This document shows positions 7,073-15,003 of a DNA stretch of 20,875 nt, piece after piece; position 1 is the first letter of the stretch, and the number at the start of each line of letters is the position of its first letter. This stretch comes from Chlamydiota bacterium. Its GTDB lineage: Bacteria > Chlamydiota > Chlamydiia > Chlamydiales > Parachlamydiaceae. The position numbers were made by a program, and so were the translations under genes. Under the pieces are notes generated by a model that was not told the origin of the DNA, searched no databases, and worked only from the letters and a program-made list of their open reading frames with translations. The stretch is taken from positions 1 through 20,875 of the forward strand of contig JABDGJ010000019.1 in assembly GCA_013286075.1 (NCBI GenBank), given 5' to 3'.

Positions 7073-8209
7073 TTAAGAGGAGTTCAAATTCTCATAATAT
7101 GTATTAAATTGCTTCAACGTAAGTAAGATCTGTCTAATTTGATAAAAAAGAACGTAATAATCTTCTACAATATCAAGCTGATATTTTTTTATAGTATGTG
7201 TTGAACGAAATCGAATTCTTTCTTCTTGTAAAGAGACTTGGAGGCGATCCAATATAGTATAATCAAACGAAGATTGGCCTGTTTTTAATTTTGAAGAAAG
7301 ATCTTTAAGGGCAAGCTCAATTTCGCCCACCACTTCTTGGAATTTTTTCTTCAATTCCTCATCGAGAATTGTAGAAAAATCTTCATTAAAAATTTCACGC
7401 AATGCCCGAAAATGTTCCCATAGCCTTCCCTCGCAGTCGATCAAATGGACCCAGAGATCTAAAGGCGCGAATTGCAATCGAGCCTCAACTTTTATTTCTT
7501 CGAGAATGGCCTGGCTTTGGACAAAGGCTTCATCAATTTCTTTTTCTGTTTTTTGCAAGAGGTTTTCTTTTTTTACATGCCCAGATCCAGTGTGAAAGAT
7601 GTATTCGAAATATTCCCGAAATAAATAAAATATCTCTGACATCGTAAGTCGCATCTTCATGAGTGCTTGTGAAGGCCAGATCATGTGCGAAACAATAATC
7701 GCAGCAAAAAACCCAACACATGTATCTAAAAATCGAAAAAACGCATAAATCCACGGATTTCCAAGCGAACTTGATTTCCAAGGAAGTAAAATGATCGCCA
7801 CTGATAAGGAAGCAATTCGATAATTATCAGGTACTCCCAATAATGAACATAGAATCACTGTGAGGGCTATTGCCAATCCAAATACTTCGATTTCAGTTCC
7901 AATAATGTGTGCTGCAAACGCTCCTATTACTGAGCCAATCAATACCCCAAGAAAACGGGTCCAGATAGCTTTATAAGTGCCCCCTATATTATTTTGCATG
8001 ACAACAATTGAGGCCATCACACACCAAAGTCCTCCAATTACGTTCTCCGGGTGGGATAGAAAGTGATCCATTCCCCTACATAAATATACGCTTAGTACAG
8101 CCGTCAAAGCTACCTTCACGGCTAGCTTATAATTAATCCGCTGGTATAGGCGATTAAAATTGAAAATTAATCGACTATACACAAGAAAAATGGTCTTCTT
8201 CACTTTCAT
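7073..8209 (-). CDS. FUSC-family (aromatic acid exporter-like) inner-membrane protein
   Basis: A 378-aa protein with a membrane N-terminal half: about six helices, among them KLAVKVALTAVLSVYLC, GLWCVMASIVVMQNN, FLGVLIGSVIGAFAAHIIG and FLDTCVGFFAAIIVSHMIWP. A long helical, charged cytosolic C-terminal half follows (about 190-378). The pattern of a short helix, a turn with MASIVVMQNNIGGTYKA, then a TRFLGVLIGSVIGA helix, fits the FUSC/ArAE superfamily, whose members export aromatic acids or related compounds in some bacteria. Substrate here is unknown. The ATG at 8209 has no clear ribosome site. The REC-HPt protein gene follows by 21 nt on the same strand, hinting at a sensed transport or envelope-stress response. 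That link is inference from spacing only. Confidence 0.75.
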   Translation of the reverse strand: MKVKKTIFLVYSRLIFNFNRLYQRINYKLAVKVALTAVLSVYLCRGMDHFLSHPENVIGGLWCVMASIVVMQNNIGGTYKAIWTRFLGVLIGSVIGAFAAHIIGTEIEVFGLAIALTVILCSLLGVPDNYRIASLSVAIILLPWKSSSLGNPWIYAFFRFLDTCVGFFAAIIVSHMIWPSQALMKMRLTMSEIFYLFREYFEYIFHTGSGHVKKENLLQKTEKEIDEAFVQSQAILEEIKVEARLQFAPLDLWVHLIDCEGRLWEHFRALREIFNEDFSTILDEELKKKFQEVVGEIELALKDLSSKLKTGQSSFDYTILDRLQVSLQEERIRFRSTHTIKKYQLDIVEDYYVLFYQIRQILLTLKQFNTYYENLNSS

Positions 8210-8350
8210 ATAGGGTAGAAGGCTTTCTTTCCCTCACACTATGACGGAATAATAAAAATGCAAAGGGAAATCTCTTTTTATGATTGCCTCAATCTCTGAC
8301 TTGAATTACAGTGCAATTTAGATAGTTAACTTATTATTAGGGGGTTGTGT

Positions 8351-8938
8351 ATGAAACAGCATGCTTTTTACGAGTTATTTGTTGATCAATTGCGGGAATT
8401 ATATGACATAGAAAATCAAATCATTACGAATCTTCCTAAAGTAATGCAAAAAGTAGAGCATGAAGAGTTAAAAGAAGCATTAGCCTCTCATCTCGACGAA
8501 ACAAAGAATCAACTCCAAAGATTGAAAAAAATCTTTAAAGAAATCAATGAGAATCCAACAGGAGTAACTTCTAGAGCATTAGAGGGAATCGTGGAGGATA
8601 CCGAAGCTTGGATAAAGAAAAAGCAATCTCCTGCAGTACAAGATGCCGGAATTATCGTCCATTGCCAAAAAATTGAACATTACGAAATTTCTTGTTATGG
8701 CTCTGCTCGAGCTCTTGCCCGCCATTTACATGATGCTGCCGAAAGCCAAGATCGGGTCGATTTTGATGAAATTGCTGATATTCTTCAACAATCATTGGAT
8801 GAAGAAAGTTCAGCAGACGAAAAATTGACAGATTTGGCAGAAGGGGGATTCTTTACGCAAGGAATCAATGAGGAAGCTACCCAAGAAGAAGTGGTATCTG
8901 CTTCGACAAGAAAACGTTCTGCAAAATCGCGTAGATAA
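8351..8938 (+). CDS. DUF892 (YciE/YciF-type) ferritin-like protein
   Basis: A 195-aa all-helical protein matching the DUF892 family through FYELFVDQLRELYDIENQI at the N-terminus, LASHLDETKNQLQRLKKIF, and a second helix pair with HCQKIEHYEISCYGSARALA. Conserved Glu/His residues on paired helices are those expected of a ferritin-like four-helix bundle. The biochemical function of the family is not settled, but members are often stress-induced. The ATG at 8351 follows GGGGG (about 8340-8344) at ideal spacing; a TTG two codons earlier is less likely. The C-terminus is basic and low-complexity (STRKRSAKSRR), which may bind nucleic acid. The AhpD-like gene follows by 21 nt, so the two probably form one operon. 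Confidence 0.85.
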   Translation: MKQHAFYELFVDQLRELYDIENQIITNLPKVMQKVEHEELKEALASHLDETKNQLQRLKKIFKEINENPTGVTSRALEGIVEDTEAWIKKKQSPAVQDAGIIVHCQKIEHYEISCYGSARALARHLHDAAESQDRVDFDEIADILQQSLDEESSADEKLTDLAEGGFFTQGINEEATQEEVVSASTRKRSAKSRR

Positions 8939-8959
8939 AACCCTGAGTTGGATAAAATT

Positions 8960-9517
8960 ATGCCAAGAATACGACCTATTACCCCCTCAGAAGCACAAGG
9001 GAAACTAAAAGAATTGTATGGGGGAATCGAGAAAAAAATGGGTAAGGTGCTGAATATTTTCCAAAATATGGGAAATTCTGCCATTACTTTGCAAGGATTC
9101 CTCAATCTAAGCGAGGCTGCGAATCAAACGAGTTTATCTCCCCAGCTTCGGGAACAAATTTCCCTTGCTGTAGGAGAAGTAAACCGATGTGAGTATTGCT
9201 TATCCGCTCATACAGCCCTTGCGAAGAAGGCTGGGATGCAAGAAGATGTCATTGCTAGAGCCCGTCATGGAGAGTCGCTTGATCAAAAAGAGAATGCCAT
9301 TTTGCACTTCGCCAAATCAATGGTGGAAAAACGGGGACAAGTGACAGACCAAGAAGTCGCTTCTCTCAAAAAAGCGGGTGTGAGTGACGGAGAACTCGTG
9401 GATATTATTCTTGTAGTAATGGTAAATCTATTTACGAACTATTTTAACCTCATTACAAATCCTACCATTGATTTCCCTAGTGTAATTCCTTTTTCCGAAA
9501 CAACGGCTTCATTGTAA
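8960..9517 (+). CDS. Carboxymuconolactone decarboxylase (CMD)/AhpD-like family protein
   Basis: A 185-aa helical protein with the redox motif C77-E-Y-C80 followed by H84 in VNRCEYCLSAHTALAKKAGM. This is the CxxC-x3-H arrangement of AhpD-like alkylhydroperoxidases and the peroxidase-related CMD family. Such proteins reduce peroxides, or pass electrons to a peroxiredoxin, using the thiol pair. I preferred ATG 8960 over the TTG at 8948 because it begins the usual MPRI/MxRI-like N-terminus and has GAG at 8945. Neither start has a strong ribosome site. It is coupled to the upstream DUF892 gene. The 3' end overlaps the convergent kinase-like gene by 41 nt. Confidence 0.88.
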   Translation: MPRIRPITPSEAQGKLKELYGGIEKKMGKVLNIFQNMGNSAITLQGFLNLSEAANQTSLSPQLREQISLAVGEVNRCEYCLSAHTALAKKAGMQEDVIARARHGESLDQKENAILHFAKSMVEKRGQVTDQEVASLKKAGVSDGELVDIILVVMVNLFTNYFNLITNPTIDFPSVIPFSETTASL

Positions 9518-10436
9518 GGTATTTGTCTCCTATGATTTGTTGCAACTCATCTTCTACCACTTTTTCCAATTCGGGATAATTGTAATGGAGCCAATTTTTA
9601 AATTTATACATTTTCGTAAATAATTCCTGGTGAAAAATAAAGGGTTTTTTAAACTCTTCATTCCAGACAAATTGTCCTACATCGATGTGCATCGGCTTTC
9701 CGTCGACAATTCCTGTATTTTGCATGAGTGCGTGATCCTGATCTCCTAAACCTCTTCTATACTCTGAAAGGAGTAGCTGAAATAATTCGTGAATGAGAGT
9801 TTTCGCTTCTCGTTCTTTTCTTTCTTCTTTATAGGCCAATAAAACATCACACAACATCTGTGCGCGACGTTGAATACAAAACTCCATATTGTCTAGATTG
9901 ATACTATGCTTACGTCCCATTTTGTCATATAATGTCAGCTGTTTGTCAATCAGGTTATCGGTTTTATTGAGATGGACAAATAATAGGCCGGTTTCCTCTT
10001 TCAGATGTTCAAAGGCTAGTTTCCAGCTCTGGACAAAATGATCGAGCTTTTCCCATTTTTGTCTTTTTTTTTGTTCCCGAAACTCTACAACTGCAGAAAG
10101 AGAGGGAAAATATTCTAACCACGGATGCAAACGATACCGTTGGTATTTAAAAAACTTCAAAACATACTCCCCATCACCACTTAGAAAAACGTAAGATTGG
10201 CACCCTTTTCCTAAGTAAAAATAGGACTGTTCTATGGCAGAAGCTAATTCCTGCCCTTCTTCAGTGAATAAGGGACGGACTTCCCATTGCGGTTGGAAAG
10301 AAAAATCAGAATGAATGTTACCTACCGTGAATCCACCCGTCAAATGATAGTATAATCGACCACCACCATATGCGACGAGAATCAATCCAACAAACGCAAC
10401 AAAATACTGGCTATATTTGCTTACAAAGCTACGCAT
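9477..10436 (-). CDS. Membrane-anchored protein with kinase-like motifs
   Basis: Not a family I can name. The 319-aa form starting at ATG 10436 has one N-terminal membrane helix (YFVAFVGLILVAYGGG, 11-26). A GTG at 10454 would add six residues; neither start has a clear ribosome site. Visible motifs resemble a protein- or aminoglycoside-kinase fold in the right order. A glycine loop YLGKGCQSYVF (74-84) is followed by G-x-YVLKFFKYQR with K94. Much later comes GDQDHALMQN (231-240), like an HxDxxxxN catalytic loop, and then HIDVGQF (250-256), like the metal-binding DFG strand. Between them is a charged helical region (116-145, 200-228). If a kinase, K94, D232 or D234, N240 and D252 would be the active residues. 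This is inference from motif order. It overlaps the convergent AhpD-like gene. Confidence 0.7.
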   Translation of the reverse strand: MRSFVSKYSQYFVAFVGLILVAYGGGRLYYHLTGGFTVGNIHSDFSFQPQWEVRPLFTEEGQELASAIEQSYFYLGKGCQSYVFLSGDGEYVLKFFKYQRYRLHPWLEYFPSLSAVVEFREQKKRQKWEKLDHFVQSWKLAFEHLKEETGLLFVHLNKTDNLIDKQLTLYDKMGRKHSINLDNMEFCIQRRAQMLCDVLLAYKEERKEREAKTLIHELFQLLLSEYRRGLGDQDHALMQNTGIVDGKPMHIDVGQFVWNEEFKKPFIFHQELFTKMYKFKNWLHYNYPELEKVVEDELQQIIGDKYLTMKPLFRKKELH

Positions 10437-10496
10437 CGGGAAAAATTCTATCACACAAGAAGATATTTTAAAATTTATTATTTTTTCAAAAAAATA

Positions 10497-10523
10497 TTGA
10501 TTATCTAAAGTGTCTCCTATAGT
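10497..10523 (+). promoter_or_regulatory. Weak promoter-like sequence upstream of kdp
   Basis: TTGATT (10497-10502) and TATAGT (10518-10523) have a short 15-nt spacing in the 207-nt gap between the divergent kinase-like gene and kdpA. No recognisable KdpE operator or riboswitch was seen here. Confidence 0.25.
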
Positions 10524-10575
10524 TTCGCCAATGAGGTGTAATAGTGGATTTTTTGATTGGAGGGATAATAAGCAT

Positions 10576-10656
10576 TTGTCTTCTTTTCTATCTTGGTTAC
10601 ACGCTTTTATACCCAGAAAAATTCTAATTTCGGGATTGTCTCTATGGCAGAATTAG
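10576..10656 (+). CDS. Possible 26-aa leader ORF overlapping kdpA
   Basis: A GGAGGG at 10559-10564 is the best ribosome site in the kdp leader, yet it is too far from kdpA. At 11-nt spacing it is followed by TTG 10576, which opens 26 codons (MSSFLSWLHAFIPRKILISG and six more residues). They end at TAG 10654-10656, inside the kdpA start. The product is hydrophobic at both ends with a central PRK. KdpF, the small subunit usually encoded just before kdpA, is of similar size, but I see none of its typical sequence. It could be a translational-coupling leader or chance. Confidence 0.25.
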   Translation: MSSFLSWLHAFIPRKILISGLSLWQN

Positions 10657-12329
10657 ATGGTATTGAATTACTCGTCACTATTCTTGTCCTCCTGATCATC
10701 GTTCCCATCCTTGGCACCTACATGGCCTATATTTTTTCTGATTCTCTCCCAAAAATCCGAGTTTTTTCATCCATTGAACAAGCAATTTATCGATTTTCTG
10801 GAATTCATCCAACTGTCGAGATGGATTGGAAAACCTATGCAAAAGCTCTTTTTTGTTTTAATGGAATTGGTTTTCTTTTTGTTTGGATTCTTCAACTCAC
10901 CCAACAATGGCTCCCATTTAACCCGCAACAACTTCCATCAGTGAATCCCTTATTGGCCCTAAATACAGCAATTAGCTTTGCAACAAACACGGATTGGCAA
11001 GCGTATCGTGGAGAAAACACTCTCAGTTATTTATCTCAATTCCTTGGGTTAGCAGTGCAAAATTTTGCAAGCGCGGCAACAGGAAATGCGATTCTTCTTG
11101 CATTGATTCGAGGAATCAAGCGGTCCTCGGGACTTATTGGCAATTTTTGGGTCGATGTGACTCGGGCTATTGTCTATCTTTTTCTCCCTCTTTCGATCTT
11201 TTTATCCCTTTTATTAGTCAGTCAAGGAACTATTCAAAATTTTCAACCCTACCAAGAAGCCGTTCAGTGGGAAGGAGAAAAGCAACTTCTTCCAATGGGA
11301 CCTGTTGCTTCACAAGTAGCGATCAAACAATTAGGAACAAATGGGGGTGGTTTTTTTAATGCGAATAGTGCCCACCCATTCGAAAACCCAACTCCCCTGT
11401 CTAATTTTTTTGAATTAATTGCTATTTTTTCTATCCCGGTTTCTTCTGTCTACATGTATGGAATTTTAGTAAACTCTCGAAAACAAAGCATTGCCATTTT
11501 AGGCGTAATGTCGACCTTTTTTATATTAGCTGCTGCCATTTCTTTATATTATGAATGGCAGCCTAATCCAGTGCTAGAATACTATCCAGTATTAGAGGGA
11601 AAAGAGATGCGCTTTGGCGTGACGAATAGTGCTTTCTGGTCAGTAGCAACCACTGCAATTTCTCATGGGTCTATGAATACAGCAATGGATAGTTTGTCTC
11701 CAATGGCGGGAGGAGTATCTTTATTTCTCATGCTTATGGGGGGAACGATTTTTGGTGGAATAGGTGTTGGTTTGGCGGTGATGCTATTGTATATTTTACT
11801 CGCCGTATTTTTAGCTGGGCTCATGGTGGGACGCTCTCCAGAATACTTAGGAAAGAAAATTGAGAAACGAGAAATGCAATGGACAATTTTTGCGATTCTC
11901 ATTCCTTGCTTACTCATTCTATTAGGGACAAGCCTTTCTCTATCGATTCCTTCCGCTGTGGCTGCATTGAAAAATAAAGGTCCTCATGGATTTACTGAAA
12001 TGCTCTATGCTTTTACCTCAAGCACAGTGAACAACGGGTCATCTTTTAAAGGTCTACAAGCGGATACCCCCTATTTCAATCTAATTCTTGGATTTTGTGT
12101 CCTTGTTGGTCGAGCGACGACCCTCCTATCCAGTTTGGCTATTGCAGGAAATCTGTCACAAAAAAATCTCGTTGCAGTGTCTGCAGGAACACTTAAAACA
12201 AACACATTTTTATTCAGCATTCTTCTTATGGCATTGCTGTTGATTATGACAGTATTAACTTTTTTCCCCGCACTGGCTCTTGGACCTATTGTGGAACACA
12301 TTCTTATGCGTGAAGGACAATCTTTCTAA
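10644..12329 (+). CDS. kdpA: Potassium-transporting ATPase channel subunit KdpA
   Basis: KdpA is the K+-selective channel-like subunit of the KdpFABC P-type ATPase in the inner membrane. At 561 aa the protein has the normal length and about ten to twelve membrane helices. Diagnostic stretches are [15 protein letters not shown], the filter segment [20 protein letters not shown], and [13 protein letters not shown]. The start ATG 10644 follows CGGG (10631-10634) and gives the [27 protein letters not shown] beginning expected of KdpA. An in-frame extension to TTG 10593 has no support. kdpB starts 1 nt after the stop, so the subunits are tightly coupled. The usual trigger for Kdp expression is K+ limitation; how it is sensed here is unclear because the cognate sensor is truncated. 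Confidence 0.97.
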   Translation: MAELDGIELLVTILVLLIIVPILGTYMAYIFSDSLPKIRVFSSIEQAIYRFSGIHPTVEMDWKTYAKALFCFNGIGFLFVWILQLTQQWLPFNPQQLPSVNPLLALNTAISFATNTDWQAYRGENTLSYLSQFLGLAVQNFASAATGNAILLALIRGIKRSSGLIGNFWVDVTRAIVYLFLPLSIFLSLLLVSQGTIQNFQPYQEAVQWEGEKQLLPMGPVASQVAIKQLGTNGGGFFNANSAHPFENPTPLSNFFELIAIFSIPVSSVYMYGILVNSRKQSIAILGVMSTFFILAAAISLYYEWQPNPVLEYYPVLEGKEMRFGVTNSAFWSVATTAISHGSMNTAMDSLSPMAGGVSLFLMLMGGTIFGGIGVGLAVMLLYILLAVFLAGLMVGRSPEYLGKKIEKREMQWTIFAILIPCLLILLGTSLSLSIPSAVAALKNKGPHGFTEMLYAFTSSTVNNGSSFKGLQADTPYFNLILGFCVLVGRATTLLSSLAIAGNLSQKNLVAVSAGTLKTNTFLFSILLMALLLIMTVLTFFPALALGPIVEHILMREGQSF

Positions 12330-12330
12330 T

Positions 12331-14424
12331 ATGAAAAACGATTCTATCAATTCTTTTTCTATCCAAGTCATTATAAGTGCTTTAAAAGGAAGTTTTCTCA
12401 AACTTTCTCCTTTCGAACAGGTGAAAAATCCAGTCATGTTTGTCACTTATTTAGGAGCCATTTTTTCTACTTACCTTATGATTTCTCAGATGTTTACAAA
12501 TGGGTTCGAAAGCTTCAATTTTCAAGTCACCTTGTGGTTGTGGTTTACTGTCTTATTTGCCAACTTCGCTAGCGCACTAGCGGAAGGACGAGGAAAAGCA
12601 CAAGCAGAAAGTCTTCGAAAAGCGAAAATTGAAAATGTGGCTCGCAAGCTGGATAACGAAAAAGAAACAGTCATTCCAGCTACGCAATTAAAGAAAGGAG
12701 ATCTCATTGTATGCCAAGCGGGCGATATAATCGCGGCAGATGGTGAAGTAGTGGAAGGAATAGCTACTGTTGATGAATCGGCAATTACAGGAGAATCTGC
12801 CCCTGTTATCCGTGAAAGCGGAGGAGATCGAAGTGCTGTCACAGCAGGAACTCGAATTGTGAGCGATCGAATTGTTGTGTTAGTCACCTCAGAATCGGGG
12901 AATAGTTTTTTAGATCGAATGATCGGTTTAATTGAAGGAGCAGAACGAAAAAAAACTCCTAATGAGATTGCCCTTTCTATCATTCTTTCCGCCTTAACAA
13001 TGATTTTTATTCTATCTGTAATTTCACTAAAAGCATTCGCTGAATTCAGTGCTTCTGTCTTCCACGAAAACTTATCTAATACGATTACTCCTCAAATTCT
13101 TATCGCACTGCTCGTCTGCCTTATTCCGACAACAATTAGTGCATTATTGAATGCCATTGGCATTGCAGGAATGGATCGGCTCATCAGCCGAAATGTGATT
13201 GCAAAAAGCGGACGAGCGGTAGAAGCGGCGGGCGATATAGATCTTCTTTTATTAGATAAGACGGGAACGATTACACTCGGCAATCGGATGGCGAGTGAAT
13301 TTATTCCTTCGCCGTCAAGTACAGAAGAACAGGTTGCACAAATTGCGCAATTATCTTCTCTGGCTGACGAAACTCCCGAAGGAAGATCTATTGTTGTTCT
13401 TGCCAAAGAAAAATTTAATTTACGAGCAGAATCTTTGGACGCTCAAAAAGCAAAAATCATCCCTTTTTCCGCACAAAATCGGATGAGTGGAATCGATTTT
13501 TTAGATGAACAAGGAAATGTGTACCGTTCCGTCCGAAAGGGTGCAGTGGAAGCGATCAAGACTTACATAGAAAAACTGGGGGGGGATTTTCCAGCAATTC
13601 TTACTTCTGTGGTAGAAGATATTTCAAAGAAGGGAGGAACTCCTCTGCTCGTCACTGATCAAAACGTCGTTCTAGGAGCCATTTATTTGAAAGACATCAT
13701 TAAAGGGGGAATCAAAGAGCGTTTTGAAGAAATGAGAAAAATGGGAATTAGAACTGTCATGATTACTGGCGATAATGCTTTAACAGCAGCAGCCATTGCT
13801 GTAGAAGCCGGTGTAGATGATTACCGCGCCAATGCAACCCCTGAAATTAAACTTAATCTGATTCGAGAAGAACAAAAATTAGGCCATCTCATCGCAATGA
13901 CTGGAGATGGAACGAATGATGCACCAGCACTTGCTCAGGCAGATGTAGGAGTGGCTATGAATACAGGGACACAGGCTTCGCGCGAAGCTGGAAATATGGT
14001 TGATTTAGATAGCAATCCAACAAAATTGATTGAAATTGTGGAAATTGGAAAACAACTCCTCATGACAAGAGGCGCATTAACCACTTTCAGCATTGCCAAT
14101 GATGTGGCTAAGTATTTTGCCATTATTCCCCCCTTATTCAGTCAACTATACCACCCATCTCGCGAAATCGAAGGACCTCTTAGCCATTTAAATATCATGG
14201 GATTTGACTCTCATCAAAGTGCTATTTTGAGCGCAATCATTTTTAATGCAATCATTATTGTTATTTTAATCCCCCTTGCCTTAAAGGGAGTTGCCTATCG
14301 ACCAGAGTCGGCGCAAAAACTCTTAAAACACAATTTACTTGTCTATGGCTTAGGTGGATTAATAGCCCCGTTTATCGGCATTAAAGTGATTAATATTATC
14401 ATTCATTTTTTAGGCCTTACATAG
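12331..14424 (+). CDS. kdpB: Potassium-transporting P-type ATPase catalytic subunit KdpB
   Basis: The 697-aa ATP-hydrolysing subunit of the Kdp complex. All P-type landmarks are present: the actuator loop TGES (153-156), the phosphorylation motif with D309 in [15 protein letters not shown], the nucleotide-binding-domain region starting about 320, [14 protein letters not shown], and the hinge [20 protein letters not shown]. It ends with the KdpB-type C-terminal membrane helices, including [18 protein letters not shown]. Ser156 of TGES is the residue whose phosphorylation inhibits the E. coli pump, according to the literature; it is retained here. The start ATG 12331 is immediately after kdpA. 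A longer in-frame TTG inside kdpA is disregarded. kdpC follows after 6 nt. Confidence 0.97.
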   Translation: MKNDSINSFSIQVIISALKGSFLKLSPFEQVKNPVMFVTYLGAIFSTYLMISQMFTNGFESFNFQVTLWLWFTVLFANFASALAEGRGKAQAESLRKAKIENVARKLDNEKETVIPATQLKKGDLIVCQAGDIIAADGEVVEGIATVDESAITGESAPVIRESGGDRSAVTAGTRIVSDRIVVLVTSESGNSFLDRMIGLIEGAERKKTPNEIALSIILSALTMIFILSVISLKAFAEFSASVFHENLSNTITPQILIALLVCLIPTTISALLNAIGIAGMDRLISRNVIAKSGRAVEAAGDIDLLLLDKTGTITLGNRMASEFIPSPSSTEEQVAQIAQLSSLADETPEGRSIVVLAKEKFNLRAESLDAQKAKIIPFSAQNRMSGIDFLDEQGNVYRSVRKGAVEAIKTYIEKLGGDFPAILTSVVEDISKKGGTPLLVTDQNVVLGAIYLKDIIKGGIKERFEEMRKMGIRTVMITGDNALTAAAIAVEAGVDDYRANATPEIKLNLIREEQKLGHLIAMTGDGTNDAPALAQADVGVAMNTGTQASREAGNMVDLDSNPTKLIEIVEIGKQLLMTRGALTTFSIANDVAKYFAIIPPLFSQLYHPSREIEGPLSHLNIMGFDSHQSAILSAIIFNAIIIVILIPLALKGVAYRPESAQKLLKHNLLVYGLGGLIAPFIGIKVINIIIHFLGLT

Positions 14425-14430
14425 GAACCT

Positions 14431-15003
14431 ATGTATAAGATTACGTGTAAGTTTTTTATTGTTATCACCCTACTTACCGGTTGTTTTTATCCATGGCTCA
14501 TCACAGAAATTGCAACGACAACGATGCCATCGAAAGCGTATGGAAGTTTGATATACCAAAATGGGCAATTGCGCGGATCTATCTTGATAGGACAATCTTT
14601 TACCAAGAACGAATATTTCTGGTCTCGCCCTTCTGTAACTAACTATAATACTGTTCCTGCAATTGCCAGCAACCTAGGACCTACGAGCAAAATTCTAAAA
14701 AACATGGTAGAGGAAAGGGCCAAACAATGGGCAAATACTTCTCTTCCGAAAGAAAAAATCCCGACCGATTTATTATATGCCTCTGCCAGTAATATAGACC
14801 CTCACATCAGCCCTCAAGCGGCTTTTTATCAAGTAGAAAGAATCGCAAACGCCCGTTCCTTGAACGCCGAGCAAATCGCCCGTCTCAATTCCATGATCGA
14901 TAATCAAACGGAAGGAAAAATGGAAGTGCTTGGCTCTCCTCATGTCAATGTACTTTTTCTGAACCAACTATTAGATAAAGAATTTCCAAAGAGCGGCCTA
15001 TGA
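14431..15003 (+). CDS. kdpC: Potassium-transporting ATPase KdpC subunit
   Basis: KdpC is a single-pass periplasmic-facing subunit that stabilises the complex and raises ATP affinity. The 190-aa protein has an N-terminal membrane helix (FFIVITLLTGCFYPWLITEI) and the family signatures GSILIGQSF, YFWSRPSVTNYNTVPA, SNLGPTSKIL and ASNIDPHISPQAAFYQVERI. Length is normal. The ATG follows the kdpB stop by 6 nt, with GGA overlapping that stop as a weak ribosome site. Its TGA stop is inside the ATGA that begins kdpD, indicating translational coupling. Confidence 0.96.
   Translation: MYKITCKFFIVITLLTGCFYPWLITEIATTTMPSKAYGSLIYQNGQLRGSILIGQSFTKNEYFWSRPSVTNYNTVPAIASNLGPTSKILKNMVEERAKQWANTSLPKEKIPTDLLYASASNIDPHISPQAAFYQVERIANARSLNAEQIARLNSMIDNQTEGKMEVLGSPHVNVLFLNQLLDKEFPKSGL

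Noticed and set aside
10455..10643. c-di-AMP or other riboswitch ahead of kdpA
   Set aside because: The leader is AT-rich without the paired helices or conserved blocks I would expect; nothing beyond weak promoter-like boxes was seen.
10576..10656. Definite kdpF assignment
   Set aside because: Size and position are suggestive but I see no typical KdpF residues and the start would be TTG.
12522..12983. Long open frame antisense to kdpB
   Set aside because: Opposite strand of a strongly conserved P-type ATPase; composition follows the kdpB codons and there is no ribosome site.
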